Counted from the first letter of the stretch, positions 1 through 9,052 are shown. The stretch: DNA of 50,115 bases from an uncultured Shewanella sp. (GCF_947491715.1 NZ_CANLKR010000035.1:1-50115); one strand, 5' to 3'. Made by a program: numbers and translations. Notes: generated by a model not told the origin, from the letters alone.

Positions 1-11
1 GCTAATGTCGC
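1..11 (-). tRNA. Probable 5' end of a tRNA (tRNA-Gly?) cut by the window edge
   Basis: Read on the minus strand, bases 11 to 1 are GCGACATTAGC, identical to the first eleven bases of the tRNA-like fragment at 77-37, where the sequence continues into a D-arm motif. In E. coli pgsA is followed by glyW-cysT-leuZ, so an intact tRNA gene starting here and running off the window is the natural reading. Only eleven bases are visible, so identity as tRNA-Gly is inference. Confidence 0.4.
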
Positions 12-36
12 TTATTTTGCTACTCTAACACAATTG

Positions 37-77
37 AAGGTATCAACTTTCAACCTTATCAACTGAGCTAATGTCGC
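37..77 (-). pseudogene. tRNA 5'-half fragment (tRNA-Gly-like remnant)
   Basis: On the minus strand 77-60 reads as an acceptor strand plus D-stem (GCGACATT then AGCTCAGTTG), the hallmark 5' end of a class I tRNA. The sequence then departs from a tRNA, although GATACCTT at 44-37 resembles an anticodon stem. No anticodon loop, T-arm or matching 3' acceptor strand follows before the same eleven-base start recurs at 11-1. It looks like a decayed partial duplicate of the tRNA beginning at the window edge. Confidence 0.45.
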
Positions 78-158
78 CTTTAACCTTATGTGGTTATGAC
101 TCATAAGATGTGATGAACATAACTTGTTTTGTTCACTTCGTCTTGAGTACGGGATGGC

Positions 159-186
159 ATTCTACCGATTTATGACAGAGAGTCAA
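159..186 (-). promoter_or_regulatory. Sigma-70 promoter of the tRNA operon
   Basis: The minus strand carries TTGACT (186-181) and TAGAAT (164-159) separated by 16 bases. Directly downstream is a G/C-rich discriminator (GCCATCCC), as found at stable-RNA promoters under stringent control. It points toward the tRNA sequences at the left edge, which lie beyond the pgsA terminator, so they seem to have their own transcription. Confidence 0.6.
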
Positions 187-258
187 TCGCCAATTCAGGG
201 ATAACCAACTGACTGCGCACAAAATCAACGAACAGGCCCTTTTCCCTTCAACTTGAAT

Positions 259-290
259 GAAAAAAGCCCACGTTAAGTGAGCTTTTTTCG
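259..290. terminator. Rho-independent terminator after pgsA
   Basis: An A-run, GC-containing stem and T-run form a hairpin: AAAAAAGC (260-267) pairs with GCTTTTTT (281-288), with an inner CAC/GTG pair and loop GTTAA. The symmetrical A and T tracts make it potentially bidirectional. It ends pgsA transcription on the minus strand. Confidence 0.8.
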
Positions 291-311
291 TTTAATCGCA
301 TCACACAAACG

Positions 312-860
312 CTATTCAGCGGTTAAATCACTCCACGCAGCACAAATGTAATTAATCATTGACCAAAAAGTCAGTATGCTGGCAATATAAAACAAGGTGT
401 ATGCTGTATAAATAATAAAATCATTAGGTTGCCAAATGAGTCCTATGATGGCTATCATTTGAGCAGCTGTTTTATATTTACCAATCCAAGAAACCGCCAC
501 TTTACCCCTTTTGCCAATTTCTGCCATCCATTCTCGCAATGCAGAGATCACAATTTCACGTCCAATCATAAACAATGCGGGTATCGTCAACCAAATGCTA
601 TTGTATTGCCCTACGAGTAATACCAAAGCTGTGATCACCATAATTTTATCTGCAACAGGATCTAAAAAGGCACCAAAGCGTGTCGATTGTTTTAATTTCC
701 TAGCCGCGTAACCATCAAGTGCATCCGTTAAAGCGGCTAACCAAAAGACAAAAGCCGCAGCAAATGATGCCCACGTCTCAGGAATATAAAAAAGCACAAC
801 AAAAACAGGCAAAAGTAATAACCTGAACAGGGTTAACGCGATGGGTACATTAAAGGGCAT
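312..860 (-). CDS. pgsA: CDP-diacylglycerol--glycerol-3-phosphate 3-phosphatidyltransferase
   Basis: Integral inner-membrane enzyme that transfers the phosphatidyl group from CDP-diacylglycerol to glycerol-3-phosphate, the committed step to phosphatidylglycerol and cardiolipin. The 182-residue protein has the normal family length. The CDP-alcohol phosphotransferase signature is visible near residues 45-71: DALDGYAAR, then a G, then LDPVADK, giving the D-G-A-R-G-D-D pattern. Several hydrophobic segments fit four to six membrane helices. It is the last protein gene of the uvrY-uvrC-pgsA order shared with E. coli and is followed by a terminator and tRNA sequence. Its Shine-Dalgarno sequence is weak (a TAGG about ten bases before ATG). 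Recognition is secure. Confidence 0.97.
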   Translation of the reverse strand: MPFNVPIALTLFRLLLLPVFVVLFYIPETWASFAAAFVFWLAALTDALDGYAARKLKQSTRFGAFLDPVADKIMVITALVLLVGQYNSIWLTIPALFMIGREIVISALREWMAEIGKRGKVAVSWIGKYKTAAQMIAIIGLIWQPNDFIIYTAYTLFYIASILTFWSMINYICAAWSDLTAE

Positions 861-889
861 TGATAAAACCTATTATCTAAAAAGCAGCG

Positions 890-1039
890 TCAATCTTGCC
901 TTAATTTCAAGGCACCCGCAATGCATACTCGGGGAATATTAACGCTTTGCCTCATTTCTAACCATGTTTCACCACTGAGTGAAACGCTATCGACTTCAAT
1001 CTTACTTTTAAAGCTTAGCGTCATCATAACACATGTCAT
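890..1039 (-). CDS. Small hypothetical protein (49 aa) between uvrC and pgsA
   Basis: A 49-codon ORF starts with ATG five bases after the uvrC stop codon. It has a good Shine-Dalgarno sequence, AAGGAG, embedded in the last codons of uvrC, about eight bases before the ATG. This placement suggests translational coupling, and it fills most of the gap between uvrC and pgsA. The product begins MTCVMMTLSF and contains KIEVDSVSLSGETW near its middle. It has no signal peptide, membrane segment or motif I recognise. The ORF is short enough to be accidental; the ribosome site and tight spacing are the evidence for it being real. Function unknown. Confidence 0.5.
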   Translation of the reverse strand: MTCVMMTLSFKSKIEVDSVSLSGETWLEMRQSVNIPRVCIAGALKLRQD

Positions 1040-1044
1040 TCACT

Positions 1045-2871
1045 TCACTCCTTTAAAGAATCATGAATAAGTTGAGCCATATCGATACTTATCCCAGGTA
1101 CTTTGGCTAATTCTAGCACGCTCGCGCCTTTCACCCCTTGCAGCCCACCTAAATATTGCAGTAACACTTTACGCCGTTTAGGGCCGACACCTACAATCGA
1201 TTCCAATGTAGATGTATTACGGGTTTTTTGACGTTTATTACGATGCCCTGTGATTGCAAAACGATGTGACTCATCTCTAATATGTTGAATCAGGTGTAAA
1301 GCACCTGAATCATGCGCCAGATTAAAAGACGTCTCCGTAGTACCATAAATTAATGTTTCAAGGCCCGGTTTTCGCCCTTCTCCTTTCGCTACTCCTATGA
1401 GCATAGGTGGATTATCGAGATGTGTACACTTTTCATCGACAACTTGCTGCGCAATACGAAGCTGACCAATACCCCCATCAATGAATAAAATGGTGGGAAC
1501 TTTTCCACCTGGCTTTATCTTATCAAATCGGCGACTGATCGCCTGCTTCATTGCGGCATAATCATCACCAGGGGTAATATCGGTTATATTGTATCGTCGA
1601 TAATCTGCTTTTAATGGCCCCTCACGATTAAACACCACACAAGAAGCAACGGTGCTTTCTCCCATCGTATGGCTAATATCAAAACATTCCATACGATGAA
1701 TGATTTGCGTGGTTTCTAATGCCTCTTCCAATAACGTAAAGCGTTGCTCAATGGTATTTTTATGCGACAAACGCGTATTTACTGCGTGAATCGCATTCGT
1801 ATTAGATAATTTTAAAAAACGCGATCGCTCGCCCCTTACATTCGTTTTAATGTTCACTTTTTTATCGAGTGCAGTATGAATCGCTTGTTCAAATAACACC
1901 GTTTCTTTAAAGTCAGGGTTTAATATAATCTCTTTTGGTACGCTGCGTTGACTTTCAGTATTAAGGTAAAACTGCAATATAAACCCATGCAATACTTCTG
2001 ATAAATCGGTTTTGGCAGGCACACTGGGGTAATAACTCCGACTCCCAAAAATTTTGCCATCACGAATGAATAGCAAGTGAAAACACGCCACACCTGAAGC
2101 ATAATATGCCCCAATAACATCCATATCTCCTGATGCATTAGACACTTCCTGTTGTTCTGTGACTCGCCTTAATGCAGTAATTTGATCTCGTAAACGTGCA
2201 GCCATTTCATATTCCAGCTCAGCTGCAGCCAAGTTCATTTTATCCACTAAAGCCGTCATGACTTGCTTATCTTTCCCTTTCAAAAACAAACTGGCTAACG
2301 TCACTTGTTCTTGATAATCACTTTCACTGATTTTATCAACACAAGGTGCACTACAACGGCCAATTTGGTATTGCAAACAAGGGCGCGAACGGGACTTATA
2401 ATACAGATCATCACACTGCCTAATAGGAAAAAGGGTTTGCATTAAATGCAGGCTTTCTCTCACCGCTCCCCCATTGGGATAAGGGCCAAAATATTGCCCT
2501 TTATCTCGTTTAACACCTCTATGATAAGCCAATCTGGGGTGCTTATGCTGACTCAATAGAATATAAGGATATGATTTATCATCTCTTAACAATACATTAT
2601 ATTTCGGCATGTATTGCTTAATATAATCATTTTCTAAAATCAATGCATCAGTTTCACTGTGTGTCACTGTCACATCAATATGTTTAATATGTGCCACCAA
2701 GGCTTGAGTTTTAACATTGGGAATATTTTTACGAAAATAAGAGGACAAACGTTTTTTTAAATCTTTCGCTTTACCAACATAAATGACGGTCTGGTTTTCG
2801 CCATACATACGATAAACACCGGGCGCGGAACTCACCGTTTTTAAAAAATCTGTTGGATTAAATTCATCCAT
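1045..2871 (-). CDS. uvrC: Excinuclease ABC subunit C
   Basis: Nucleotide-excision-repair endonuclease that makes the incisions on both sides of a lesion in the UvrB-DNA complex. Its 608 residues match the family. In order: GIY-YIG nuclease domain (PGVYRMY near 17-23, VIYVGKAKDLKKRL near 29-42) for the 3' cut; four cysteines at about 153, 165, 173 and 177, the iron-sulfur ligand pattern of UvrC; a UVR motif near 205-238 that contacts UvrB; the RNase H-like domain for the 5' cut; and C-terminal helix-hairpin-helix repeats (SIVGVGPKRRKVLL). The start aligns with E. coli UvrC. Only two bases separate the ATG from a MITE-like repeat, so the leader and ribosome site come from the element (see findings). 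Confidence 0.97.
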   Translation of the reverse strand: MDEFNPTDFLKTVSSAPGVYRMYGENQTVIYVGKAKDLKKRLSSYFRKNIPNVKTQALVAHIKHIDVTVTHSETDALILENDYIKQYMPKYNVLLRDDKSYPYILLSQHKHPRLAYHRGVKRDKGQYFGPYPNGGAVRESLHLMQTLFPIRQCDDLYYKSRSRPCLQYQIGRCSAPCVDKISESDYQEQVTLASLFLKGKDKQVMTALVDKMNLAAAELEYEMAARLRDQITALRRVTEQQEVSNASGDMDVIGAYYASGVACFHLLFIRDGKIFGSRSYYPSVPAKTDLSEVLHGFILQFYLNTESQRSVPKEIILNPDFKETVLFEQAIHTALDKKVNIKTNVRGERSRFLKLSNTNAIHAVNTRLSHKNTIEQRFTLLEEALETTQIIHRMECFDISHTMGESTVASCVVFNREGPLKADYRRYNITDITPGDDYAAMKQAISRRFDKIKPGGKVPTILFIDGGIGQLRIAQQVVDEKCTHLDNPPMLIGVAKGEGRKPGLETLIYGTTETSFNLAHDSGALHLIQHIRDESHRFAITGHRNKRQKTRNTSTLESIVGVGPKRRKVLLQYLGGLQGVKGASVLELAKVPGISIDMAQLIHDSLKE

Positions 2872-2873
2872 AA

Positions 2874-3189
2874 TATACCCGTGATACTTGAAGATGCATG
2901 TTTTCAGAGCCTGTAAAAGTGCCTAATTCAAGGCGTATTATTGCAAGAATGCTTATTGCCTTTTAAGATGATACAATGCAGAAGTAGGTGATTTTACAGA
3001 CTCCCAAAGGGCTGGTTTAAAAGCCTTTTATACTGCGTTATTGAACATCAGCTTAGAATGACTAAGCACGCTGTTCAAGCTGACCATCAAGGATGATGGA
3101 AATGTCATTTATGCAGGAGCAATTAATGACCTTGCCTAAAAGGCTTTTAATTCCAGCTGAATCCTGTATCTTCAAGTATCACGGGTATA
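2874..3189. mobile_element. MITE-like repeat, copy 1 (316 bp)
   Basis: Non-coding element bounded by inverted repeats: it begins TATACCCGTGATACTTGAAG and ends with the exact reverse complement, CTTCAAGTATCACGGGTATA. TA dinucleotides at both ends fit a TA target-site duplication, as for IS630/Tc1-mariner-type MITEs. It is closely similar to the copies at 21965-22246 and 28634-28914 and lies in the same orientation. It is longer than those because of about 45 extra bases near 3078-3130. It lies between uvrY and uvrC, directly against the uvrC start codon. No transposase is encoded. Confidence 0.85.
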
Positions 3190-3247
3190 ATCCCCCTCTA
3201 CATGACAAAACAACACGAATCGTCACCTTTTCACTTTTGGCTAAAAT

Positions 3248-3275
3248 AAAAAGCGCTTATGAATAAGCGCTTTTT
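3248..3275. terminator. Terminator after uvrY
   Basis: Perfect 12-bp stem: AAAAAGCGCTTA (3248-3259) with TAAGCGCTTTTT (3264-3275), loop TGAA. T-runs on both strands allow termination both ways. It sits just downstream of the uvrY stop. Together with the MITE it separates uvrY from uvrC, genes that are usually co-transcribed in enterobacteria. Confidence 0.88.
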
Positions 3276-3290
3276 ACACGTACAACCTGA

Positions 3291-3935
3291 CTAAAATTGA
3301 CCTGTATCAAGCATTTTATAACGGATCGCTAAACGTGTGAGTTCAACATCACCACCAATACCTAATTTAGCAAATAAACGGTAGCGATAACTGTTGACTG
3401 TTTTAGGACTCAAATTCAATTGCTCAGAAATATCACTCACCTTTTCACCATTAGTGATCATAATCATGATCTGTAATTCCCGTTCAGATAATGATTGAAA
3501 CGGATTATCTTCAGTTGGATTAAATTGGCTCAATGCCATTTGCTGAGCAATCTCAGGGGAGAGATAACGCTGCCCGTGCGCAACCTGCCTAATGGCTTGT
3601 AATACTTCAGGTGGCGTTGCACCTTTGGTTAAATAACCTGATGCACCAGCCTGCATCACTTTTGTTGGAAAGGGTTCTTCAGTATGGATGGTTAACACAA
3701 TAATTTTAGCATGCGCTTGGTAACGCAATATTTTACGTGTCGCTTCTAAACCACCGATCCCAGGCATATTCATGTCCATCAAAATCACATCGGCTTCATT
3801 TTGACGACTCCATTGCACTGCCGTTTCGCCATCACAAGCTTCACCAACGACCCTAATACCACGTTCATCTTCCAAAATACGTCTGATACCCGTTCTAACC
3901 AGTTCATGATCATCGACTAAATATACAGAAATCAA
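3291..3935 (-). CDS. uvrY: Response regulator UvrY/GacA/SirA (LuxR/NarL family)
   Basis: DNA-binding response regulator of the BarA-UvrY (GacS-GacA) system, which controls Csr small RNAs and thereby carbon use, motility and secretion. It has a receiver domain (acidic pair VDDHE, phosphoacceptor D in VILMDMNMPG, T in VLTIHT, K in YLTKGA) followed by a LuxR-type helix-turn-helix (LSERELQIM, then LNLSPKTVNSYRYRLFAKL). I chose TTG at 3935: it follows a good ribosome site (GGAAGGAAGAG), puts the phosphoacceptor at D54 and matches the E. coli UvrY N terminus. An in-frame ATG at 3956 would add seven residues but lacks a ribosome site. No BarA kinase gene is in the window. Confidence 0.95.
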   Translation of the reverse strand: MISVYLVDDHELVRTGIRRILEDERGIRVVGEACDGETAVQWSRQNEADVILMDMNMPGIGGLEATRKILRYQAHAKIIVLTIHTEEPFPTKVMQAGASGYLTKGATPPEVLQAIRQVAHGQRYLSPEIAQQMALSQFNPTEDNPFQSLSERELQIMIMITNGEKVSDISEQLNLSPKTVNSYRYRLFAKLGIGGDVELTRLAIRYKMLDTGQF

Positions 3936-3956
3936 ATTATCTCTTCCTTCCGACAT

Positions 3957-4504
3957 AAACGCGTAGAGGCAATCGCCTCGAAAAATAAGTTATAAGTAAT
4001 TTATCCCATCTATTATGAATTAGAAAGGAGAATTTACCAATTGCTAAGCATATGAAATACAATAAAAGTGTAAACGATTCACTTAGCAGAAAATTCATAC
4101 AAGGTCTTCTCTAACCCCTCCTCAAAAAATGAACAAGTAAAAGAGCGCACCCTAGGTAATATCTCAGCTACACGTTCATTTTCGTATCAAAGAAGCAGAA
4201 AACACACTTTATTTTTCACTCCTAAAAAATAACAAACATATAAAGACGACCCAAACAATATAAACATAAAAAAGAATAAAGCGGAGTCTATTATGATCAC
4301 GCGATTTCAAGTCACTTATTTTCAAGTCGATAAAAATAATGAATAAATCGATTCTAACCACAATACTCAGTAACTGACCTTGAAACTCATTCTAATGTCA
4401 ACTATGTTTCTTAACATAAAGGAAACAAATATAAAGAACACAACAAAATATTCTAATAAAATGCTCCATCATTAGGGGAAACGACTATACGCCGCCCACT
4501 CATA
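3957..4504. other. AT-rich intergenic region upstream of uvrY and the PKD gene
   Basis: This 548-bp gap separates divergent genes and should contain both promoters, but I see no convincing consensus. An inverted repeat AAAATGAAC (4126-4134) / GTTCATTTT (4174-4182) encloses about 39 bases and could form a loose stem. A Shine-Dalgarno-like AAAGGAGA near 4022 is not followed by a usable ORF. No RNA gene is recognised. Confidence 0.4.
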
Positions 4505-7500
4505 TTGATATTCGTAATATTACTGGCCGCTTGCAGTGGTGACTCTGACAGAGAGTATCCTCTGTCTCTATCGATACCTATTGCTGACGCGGGACATAGC
4601 ATGATGTTGCAACGCGGTGATACCGCAGTATTAGATGGTAGCGGATCTTATGATCCTAATGGTGCTTCCATAACCTTAGATTGGCAAATTATCTCTCAAC
4701 CCACAGATAGTTCCAGTCAGCTCAGCGATAGCACAAGCACCTATCCCAGTCTTTATTTGGATGCCGTTGGCGACTACGAAATACAGTTAATGGTTAATAA
4801 TGGAACAACAGATAGCATACCTGTGACGGTATTAATCAGCGATTCTGATTCGATACCTGTTGCTCATGCTGGCCCAGATCGTAAAGCAAGTGGTTCCAAT
4901 ACCATCATTCTAGATGGAAGCTTGAGTTTTGACAGCGATGGCGATCAATTAAACTACCAATGGACTATGGTTTCCAGTCCTTCAGGTAGTTCAGCAACCT
5001 TAGTCCGGCCAACTTCCCCTTATGCGATGTTTACACCGGACACTTCAGGATCCTATGAATTTGAACTGATCGTTTCTGATGGTAGCAATACCAGTTTGCC
5101 CGATACCGTGATCGTAACAGATCAAAATATCACCCCAGTCGCGAACGCGGGTACAAGTACGACTTTTGTCATCGGACGAGCTGTTAATCTTAATGGTAGT
5201 AGCTCCTTTGATATGGATGGCGATAGCTTAACATTTCAGTGGCGGATCGTTTCAGCCCCCACAAACAGCACTGCGACACTGCTAAATAGTACCTCAGTCA
5301 TTGCCTCTATTACACCAGACGTTTCAGGTGACTACGTTATCTCACTAGTTGTTAATGATGGGAAAACCAGCAGTCCCGTGACTTCTGTCACCTTACACAG
5401 TGATAACCAGCCACCTCTCGCCAACGCTGGACGAGATTTAAACAGTCAAATTGGCCAACTAGTGCACCTTGATGGTAGCGGCTCAAGCGATGCAGACGGT
5501 GATCCCTTAGAGGTACGTTGGTCTTTTGTTTCTAAGCCTAAAAACTCGGCATCGATATTATCTGATATTCATACTCTACAGCCCACCTTTACCCCAGATT
5601 CTGCGGGCGATTATGTAGTGCAATTAATCGTATATGATGGACACTATTTCAGTATCGCTGATACTGTCACCATTTCGACAAATAACTTAGCACCAACAGC
5701 CCATGCAGGTACCAATCAAACCATTGTCACGGGTCAACTATTCAACCTTGATGGTTCAAAATCGAGCGATCCAGAAGCTGCTCCGTTGAGCTATTACTGG
5801 TCCCAAATTGCTGTCCCAAAAGGCAGTACTGCACTACTCTCTAGTACTACAGTCGTTTCACCCAGCTTCACCCCTGATGTCTCGGGCCACTATGTGTTCC
5901 AACTGATCGTTTCTGATGGCAGCCACAACAGTCTACCTGCTACAGTCGTCATCTCTGATAGCAATCTCCCTCCTATCGCTGAGGCTGGCCCCGATCAAAA
6001 TGTGGCCACGAGTTATATGGCCACGCTCGACGGTACCCTGTCGAGTGATCCAGAGTCTCAACCCTTAACCTTCCGCTGGGTATTATTATCCAGTCCCATC
6101 GGTAGTACGGCTGCCATCATTAACAGTAATAACGCCATTGCATCATTAATACCCGATAGTGCCGGTGATTATGTGGTGCAGTTAACCGTAGAAGACTCTG
6201 CTGGGCAAAAAAAATCTGACGTGTTAATCATCCGTGATGCGGCGAGCAATACCATACCAGTCGCCGATGCCGGGACCGATCTACAGGTCAATTTAGGCGC
6301 CAATATTGTATTGGATGGTTCAGGCTCATTTGATGCCGATGGGGATCCGCTTCATTATGCGTGGTCAATGGTCAGCCGCCCTGCTGGCAGCACCGCTCAA
6401 TTAGTCAATGATACGACTAGAAACCCGAAAATCACCCCCGATGTCGATGGTGATTTTATTATTCAGTTAGTCGTAAGTGATGCAAAAAGTACCAGTTTTC
6501 CAGATACGATTATCATTCATGATACAAAAAAGAACTTACAACCAAATGCGCATATTAGTGCCACATCGATGGGCGTGACATTAACCACCGTTTCACTCGA
6601 TGGTAGCCACAGTTCCGATCCCAATGGCGATACACTGAGTTATCACTGGGCACTACTCAGTCAACCCGCGGGGAGTAGTGCAAGATTAGATGATATCACC
6701 TTGGCGATACCACACTTCACTCCTGATCTAGCAGGTGACTACTTAATAACATTACGGGTTAATGATGGACAGTTAACGTCATCACCTACCTCAAAGTTAA
6801 TCACGGTTAATGATCCTGCAAAAGGCTCAGCCATCCCCTTGCCAAACGGCCATAACATAATGATGCTGAGTGCTACAGGCGGAGAGAGCCGCACAGGGGC
6901 GTTAATTTCATTACGAGAAAGTGATTTATCGCAGAGCACTGAAATTATCAGCTTTCACGGCGTGCCAGGGTTCTTTGAAAAAAGAATCAGCCAAAGTCTC
7001 GTTGCGCACCCCAATACAATGGAGTTGTATAGTTTACAATCAGAGACTGGCGTCCATGGTAGTGGATCCATTTTTACTTTAGATCCTAAAACACAAACGC
7101 TTAAGTTATTCACCAGTATTCCACCTTTTGACATCAACGGACATCGCATTCGCTTTGCTGAATCTAAATTGCTATTTCATCCCGATGGCAAGTCTCTTTA
7201 TGCTTACTCAAGGTACGGCGGAATCAACAATGCAGGCTTATTACTTCATATTAATACCGACGCTACAGATGCAAACTATAGAGATGTTTCCGTGATAGGT
7301 GAAATAGGGGCGAGTATTGGCAGTTTTGTCGGTTCGGCATCATCTGGGATCAGTAACTTAATGTGGAATGGCACCAACAAGCTGTTACTGGTTTTCGGGT
7401 TCTCTCGTTTACAACCCTCGCGTCCCGTTCTCGAATTTACGGCGTCAAATGCTAACGACTTGACACAGCCTTGGCAAATATCAAGTTTTGTCGATAGAGC

Positions 7501-9031
7501 TTGGAGCCGAGGACGCCATATTGCTGTTGATAATGACAGTTTTGTCAACGTAACATCCATTGATCCTCCAATAGTCGAAGGCGTGACGCGCAGCGGAGGG
7601 AGCGGTTATAACCTCCGTGATTGCTCTAACCCTATTGGGGCATTTTTTTGGCTTGCCCCTGATGTGTTCATTATTTGTACAGGTAACAGTATTAATGCCG
7701 CTGCTTTATATAAAACCAATATAGGGGCAGCAAGACCGAGCTTAGAACGTGGGTTTTCTAATTGGACTGACATTGCTATTAACGGCTTAGTGGCCTCAGA
7801 GGTCGGTGCGAGAATGTATATTACTGTTACTGACGAAAATGCCAGCCTCTTTGCCGATATCCCCGCAGGCTCGTTACCCTCATCATTCACCATAAAAGCC
7901 CCTTTTCTCAGTGAGGTAACGCAACCCAATTACAGTGATCGCCCCGTTATTACCGGCGGGGGCGATCGAGGAAGCTACTTTATTGGTGACCCAGCGATAA
8001 TCAATGATCCTACCGATAATATCAACGACCGCTATGTGTCGGTATTGAGCTATGATGGCGGTGGTTATGGGCACGGTGCCGTATTGACCTACGATAGGGG
8101 GAATTCATCGGTAAGCATGGCTTCATTAGGTTTTGAATCGGGGGGCTTTCCATTTGGTCGCGCAGTAAAAACATCCACTGGCGATTATCTTTTTTCCGTT
8201 ATTTCAGCGCGAACCAGCCGATTCTCCGGTTCAATACTCCGTTATGATTCTGCATTGGGTACGTTGAACTCAATTTCAACGCCTGATCGAGTCCGCCCAG
8301 GGATTAATCTCGCTGAATCCGCTCAGGGAACACTCTACGGATTAGGGATTAATTTATCCTATAAACATTACCAACTATTTTCACTCGATGGCGCAACGCT
8401 TGCCTCTCAATCACTAAAAGATCTCGATTCGACTGTCGATGTGGTACCCGAATATGAAGTAATTATGGATAATGATCATCTTTGGTTCTTTAATGATACG
8501 CGGCTTTATTGCTATGACACACTAACCCATCAACAATACTCATATGATTTTACCACCGCAGGTGCAAATGATCCCGTTAGAGCGATTGCCTTTAAAAGCG
8601 CCGGTGGAGAAGGCTTTTTTGCCACTCGCGACAATGCAATGTCGGGGCAAGGTACCATCCAACGCTTGAGTAATAGCTGTACAGCCCCCACCATTAGTGA
8701 TGCCATTACGGGCTTAACAGACTTACCTTCTACTGCGTTACTGTCAGCTTCCGATGGGTATTTTTACTACGGCACTCAAGGTGGCAAGTTAATGCGCTTC
8801 GACTCGACTAATGACAGTACGTTACAAGTCGCTGATTTTGGGGTGACCAGTGTCGTCGGTTTTTTAACAGAAGATTCAAACGGCGATATTGTCGGAATCG
8901 TCTCAGATGGCAGTGGCCATAATGATAAATTATTTGCTTATACATTATCAAACAGTGCCGTCGTCACTCAAACTGTTCCCACAGATAAGCCTATCGATAG
9001 CCACTATCCTGGGGTTACTGAAATAAATTAG
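4505..9031 (+). CDS. Large PKD-repeat surface lipoprotein
   Basis: A 1508-residue predicted lipoprotein. The N terminus is hydrophobic and ends in the lipobox LAAC. About eight tandem PKD-type beta-sandwich repeats of ~93 residues fill residues ~24-775. Each opens with a motif like PVANAG, then LDGSGSSDADGDPL, an aromatic-W strand, FTPD..GDYVVQL and DG. The ~730-residue C-terminal part has recurring GSI..YD and GTLYGL-like strands typical of beta-propeller or repeat proteins, but I cannot assign it. PKD domains usually mediate protein or carbohydrate contacts at the cell surface, so an adhesin or polymer-binding role is inference. The TTG at 4505 leaves an unusually short signal sequence; two arginines suited to an n-region lie in-frame just upstream (see findings). 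A terminator follows. Confidence 0.85.
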   Translation: MIFVILLAACSGDSDREYPLSLSIPIADAGHSMMLQRGDTAVLDGSGSYDPNGASITLDWQIISQPTDSSSQLSDSTSTYPSLYLDAVGDYEIQLMVNNGTTDSIPVTVLISDSDSIPVAHAGPDRKASGSNTIILDGSLSFDSDGDQLNYQWTMVSSPSGSSATLVRPTSPYAMFTPDTSGSYEFELIVSDGSNTSLPDTVIVTDQNITPVANAGTSTTFVIGRAVNLNGSSSFDMDGDSLTFQWRIVSAPTNSTATLLNSTSVIASITPDVSGDYVISLVVNDGKTSSPVTSVTLHSDNQPPLANAGRDLNSQIGQLVHLDGSGSSDADGDPLEVRWSFVSKPKNSASILSDIHTLQPTFTPDSAGDYVVQLIVYDGHYFSIADTVTISTNNLAPTAHAGTNQTIVTGQLFNLDGSKSSDPEAAPLSYYWSQIAVPKGSTALLSSTTVVSPSFTPDVSGHYVFQLIVSDGSHNSLPATVVISDSNLPPIAEAGPDQNVATSYMATLDGTLSSDPESQPLTFRWVLLSSPIGSTAAIINSNNAIASLIPDSAGDYVVQLTVEDSAGQKKSDVLIIRDAASNTIPVADAGTDLQVNLGANIVLDGSGSFDADGDPLHYAWSMVSRPAGSTAQLVNDTTRNPKITPDVDGDFIIQLVVSDAKSTSFPDTIIIHDTKKNLQPNAHISATSMGVTLTTVSLDGSHSSDPNGDTLSYHWALLSQPAGSSARLDDITLAIPHFTPDLAGDYLITLRVNDGQLTSSPTSKLITVNDPAKGSAIPLPNGHNIMMLSATGGESRTGALISLRESDLSQSTEIISFHGVPGFFEKRISQSLVAHPNTMELYSLQSETGVHGSGSIFTLDPKTQTLKLFTSIPPFDINGHRIRFAESKLLFHPDGKSLYAYSRYGGINNAGLLLHINTDATDANYRDVSVIGEIGASIGSFVGSASSGISNLMWNGTNKLLLVFGFSRLQPSRPVLEFTASNANDLTQPWQISSFVDRAWSRGRHIAVDNDSFVNVTSIDPPIVEGVTRSGGSGYNLRDCSNPIGAFFWLAPDVFIICTGNSINAAALYKTNIGAARPSLERGFSNWTDIAINGLVASEVGARMYITVTDENASLFADIPAGSLPSSFTIKAPFLSEVTQPNYSDRPVITGGGDRGSYFIGDPAIINDPTDNINDRYVSVLSYDGGGYGHGAVLTYDRGNSSVSMASLGFESGGFPFGRAVKTSTGDYLFSVISARTSRFSGSILRYDSALGTLNSISTPDRVRPGINLAESAQGTLYGLGINLSYKHYQLFSLDGATLASQSLKDLDSTVDVVPEYEVIMDNDHLWFFNDTRLYCYDTLTHQQYSYDFTTAGANDPVRAIAFKSAGGEGFFATRDNAMSGQGTIQRLSNSCTAPTISDAITGLTDLPSTALLSASDGYFYYGTQGGKLMRFDSTNDSTLQVADFGVTSVVGFLTEDSNGDIVGIVSDGSGHNDKLFAYTLSNSAVVTQTVPTDKPIDSHYPGVTEIN

Positions 9032-9052
9032 TCGCTCGTTAGAGCCAAATGC

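Noticed and set aside
4051..4113. 20-codon ORF after an AAAGGAGA motif
   Set aside because: The ribosome-like motif is about 25 bases from the ATG, too far, and the peptide has no features.
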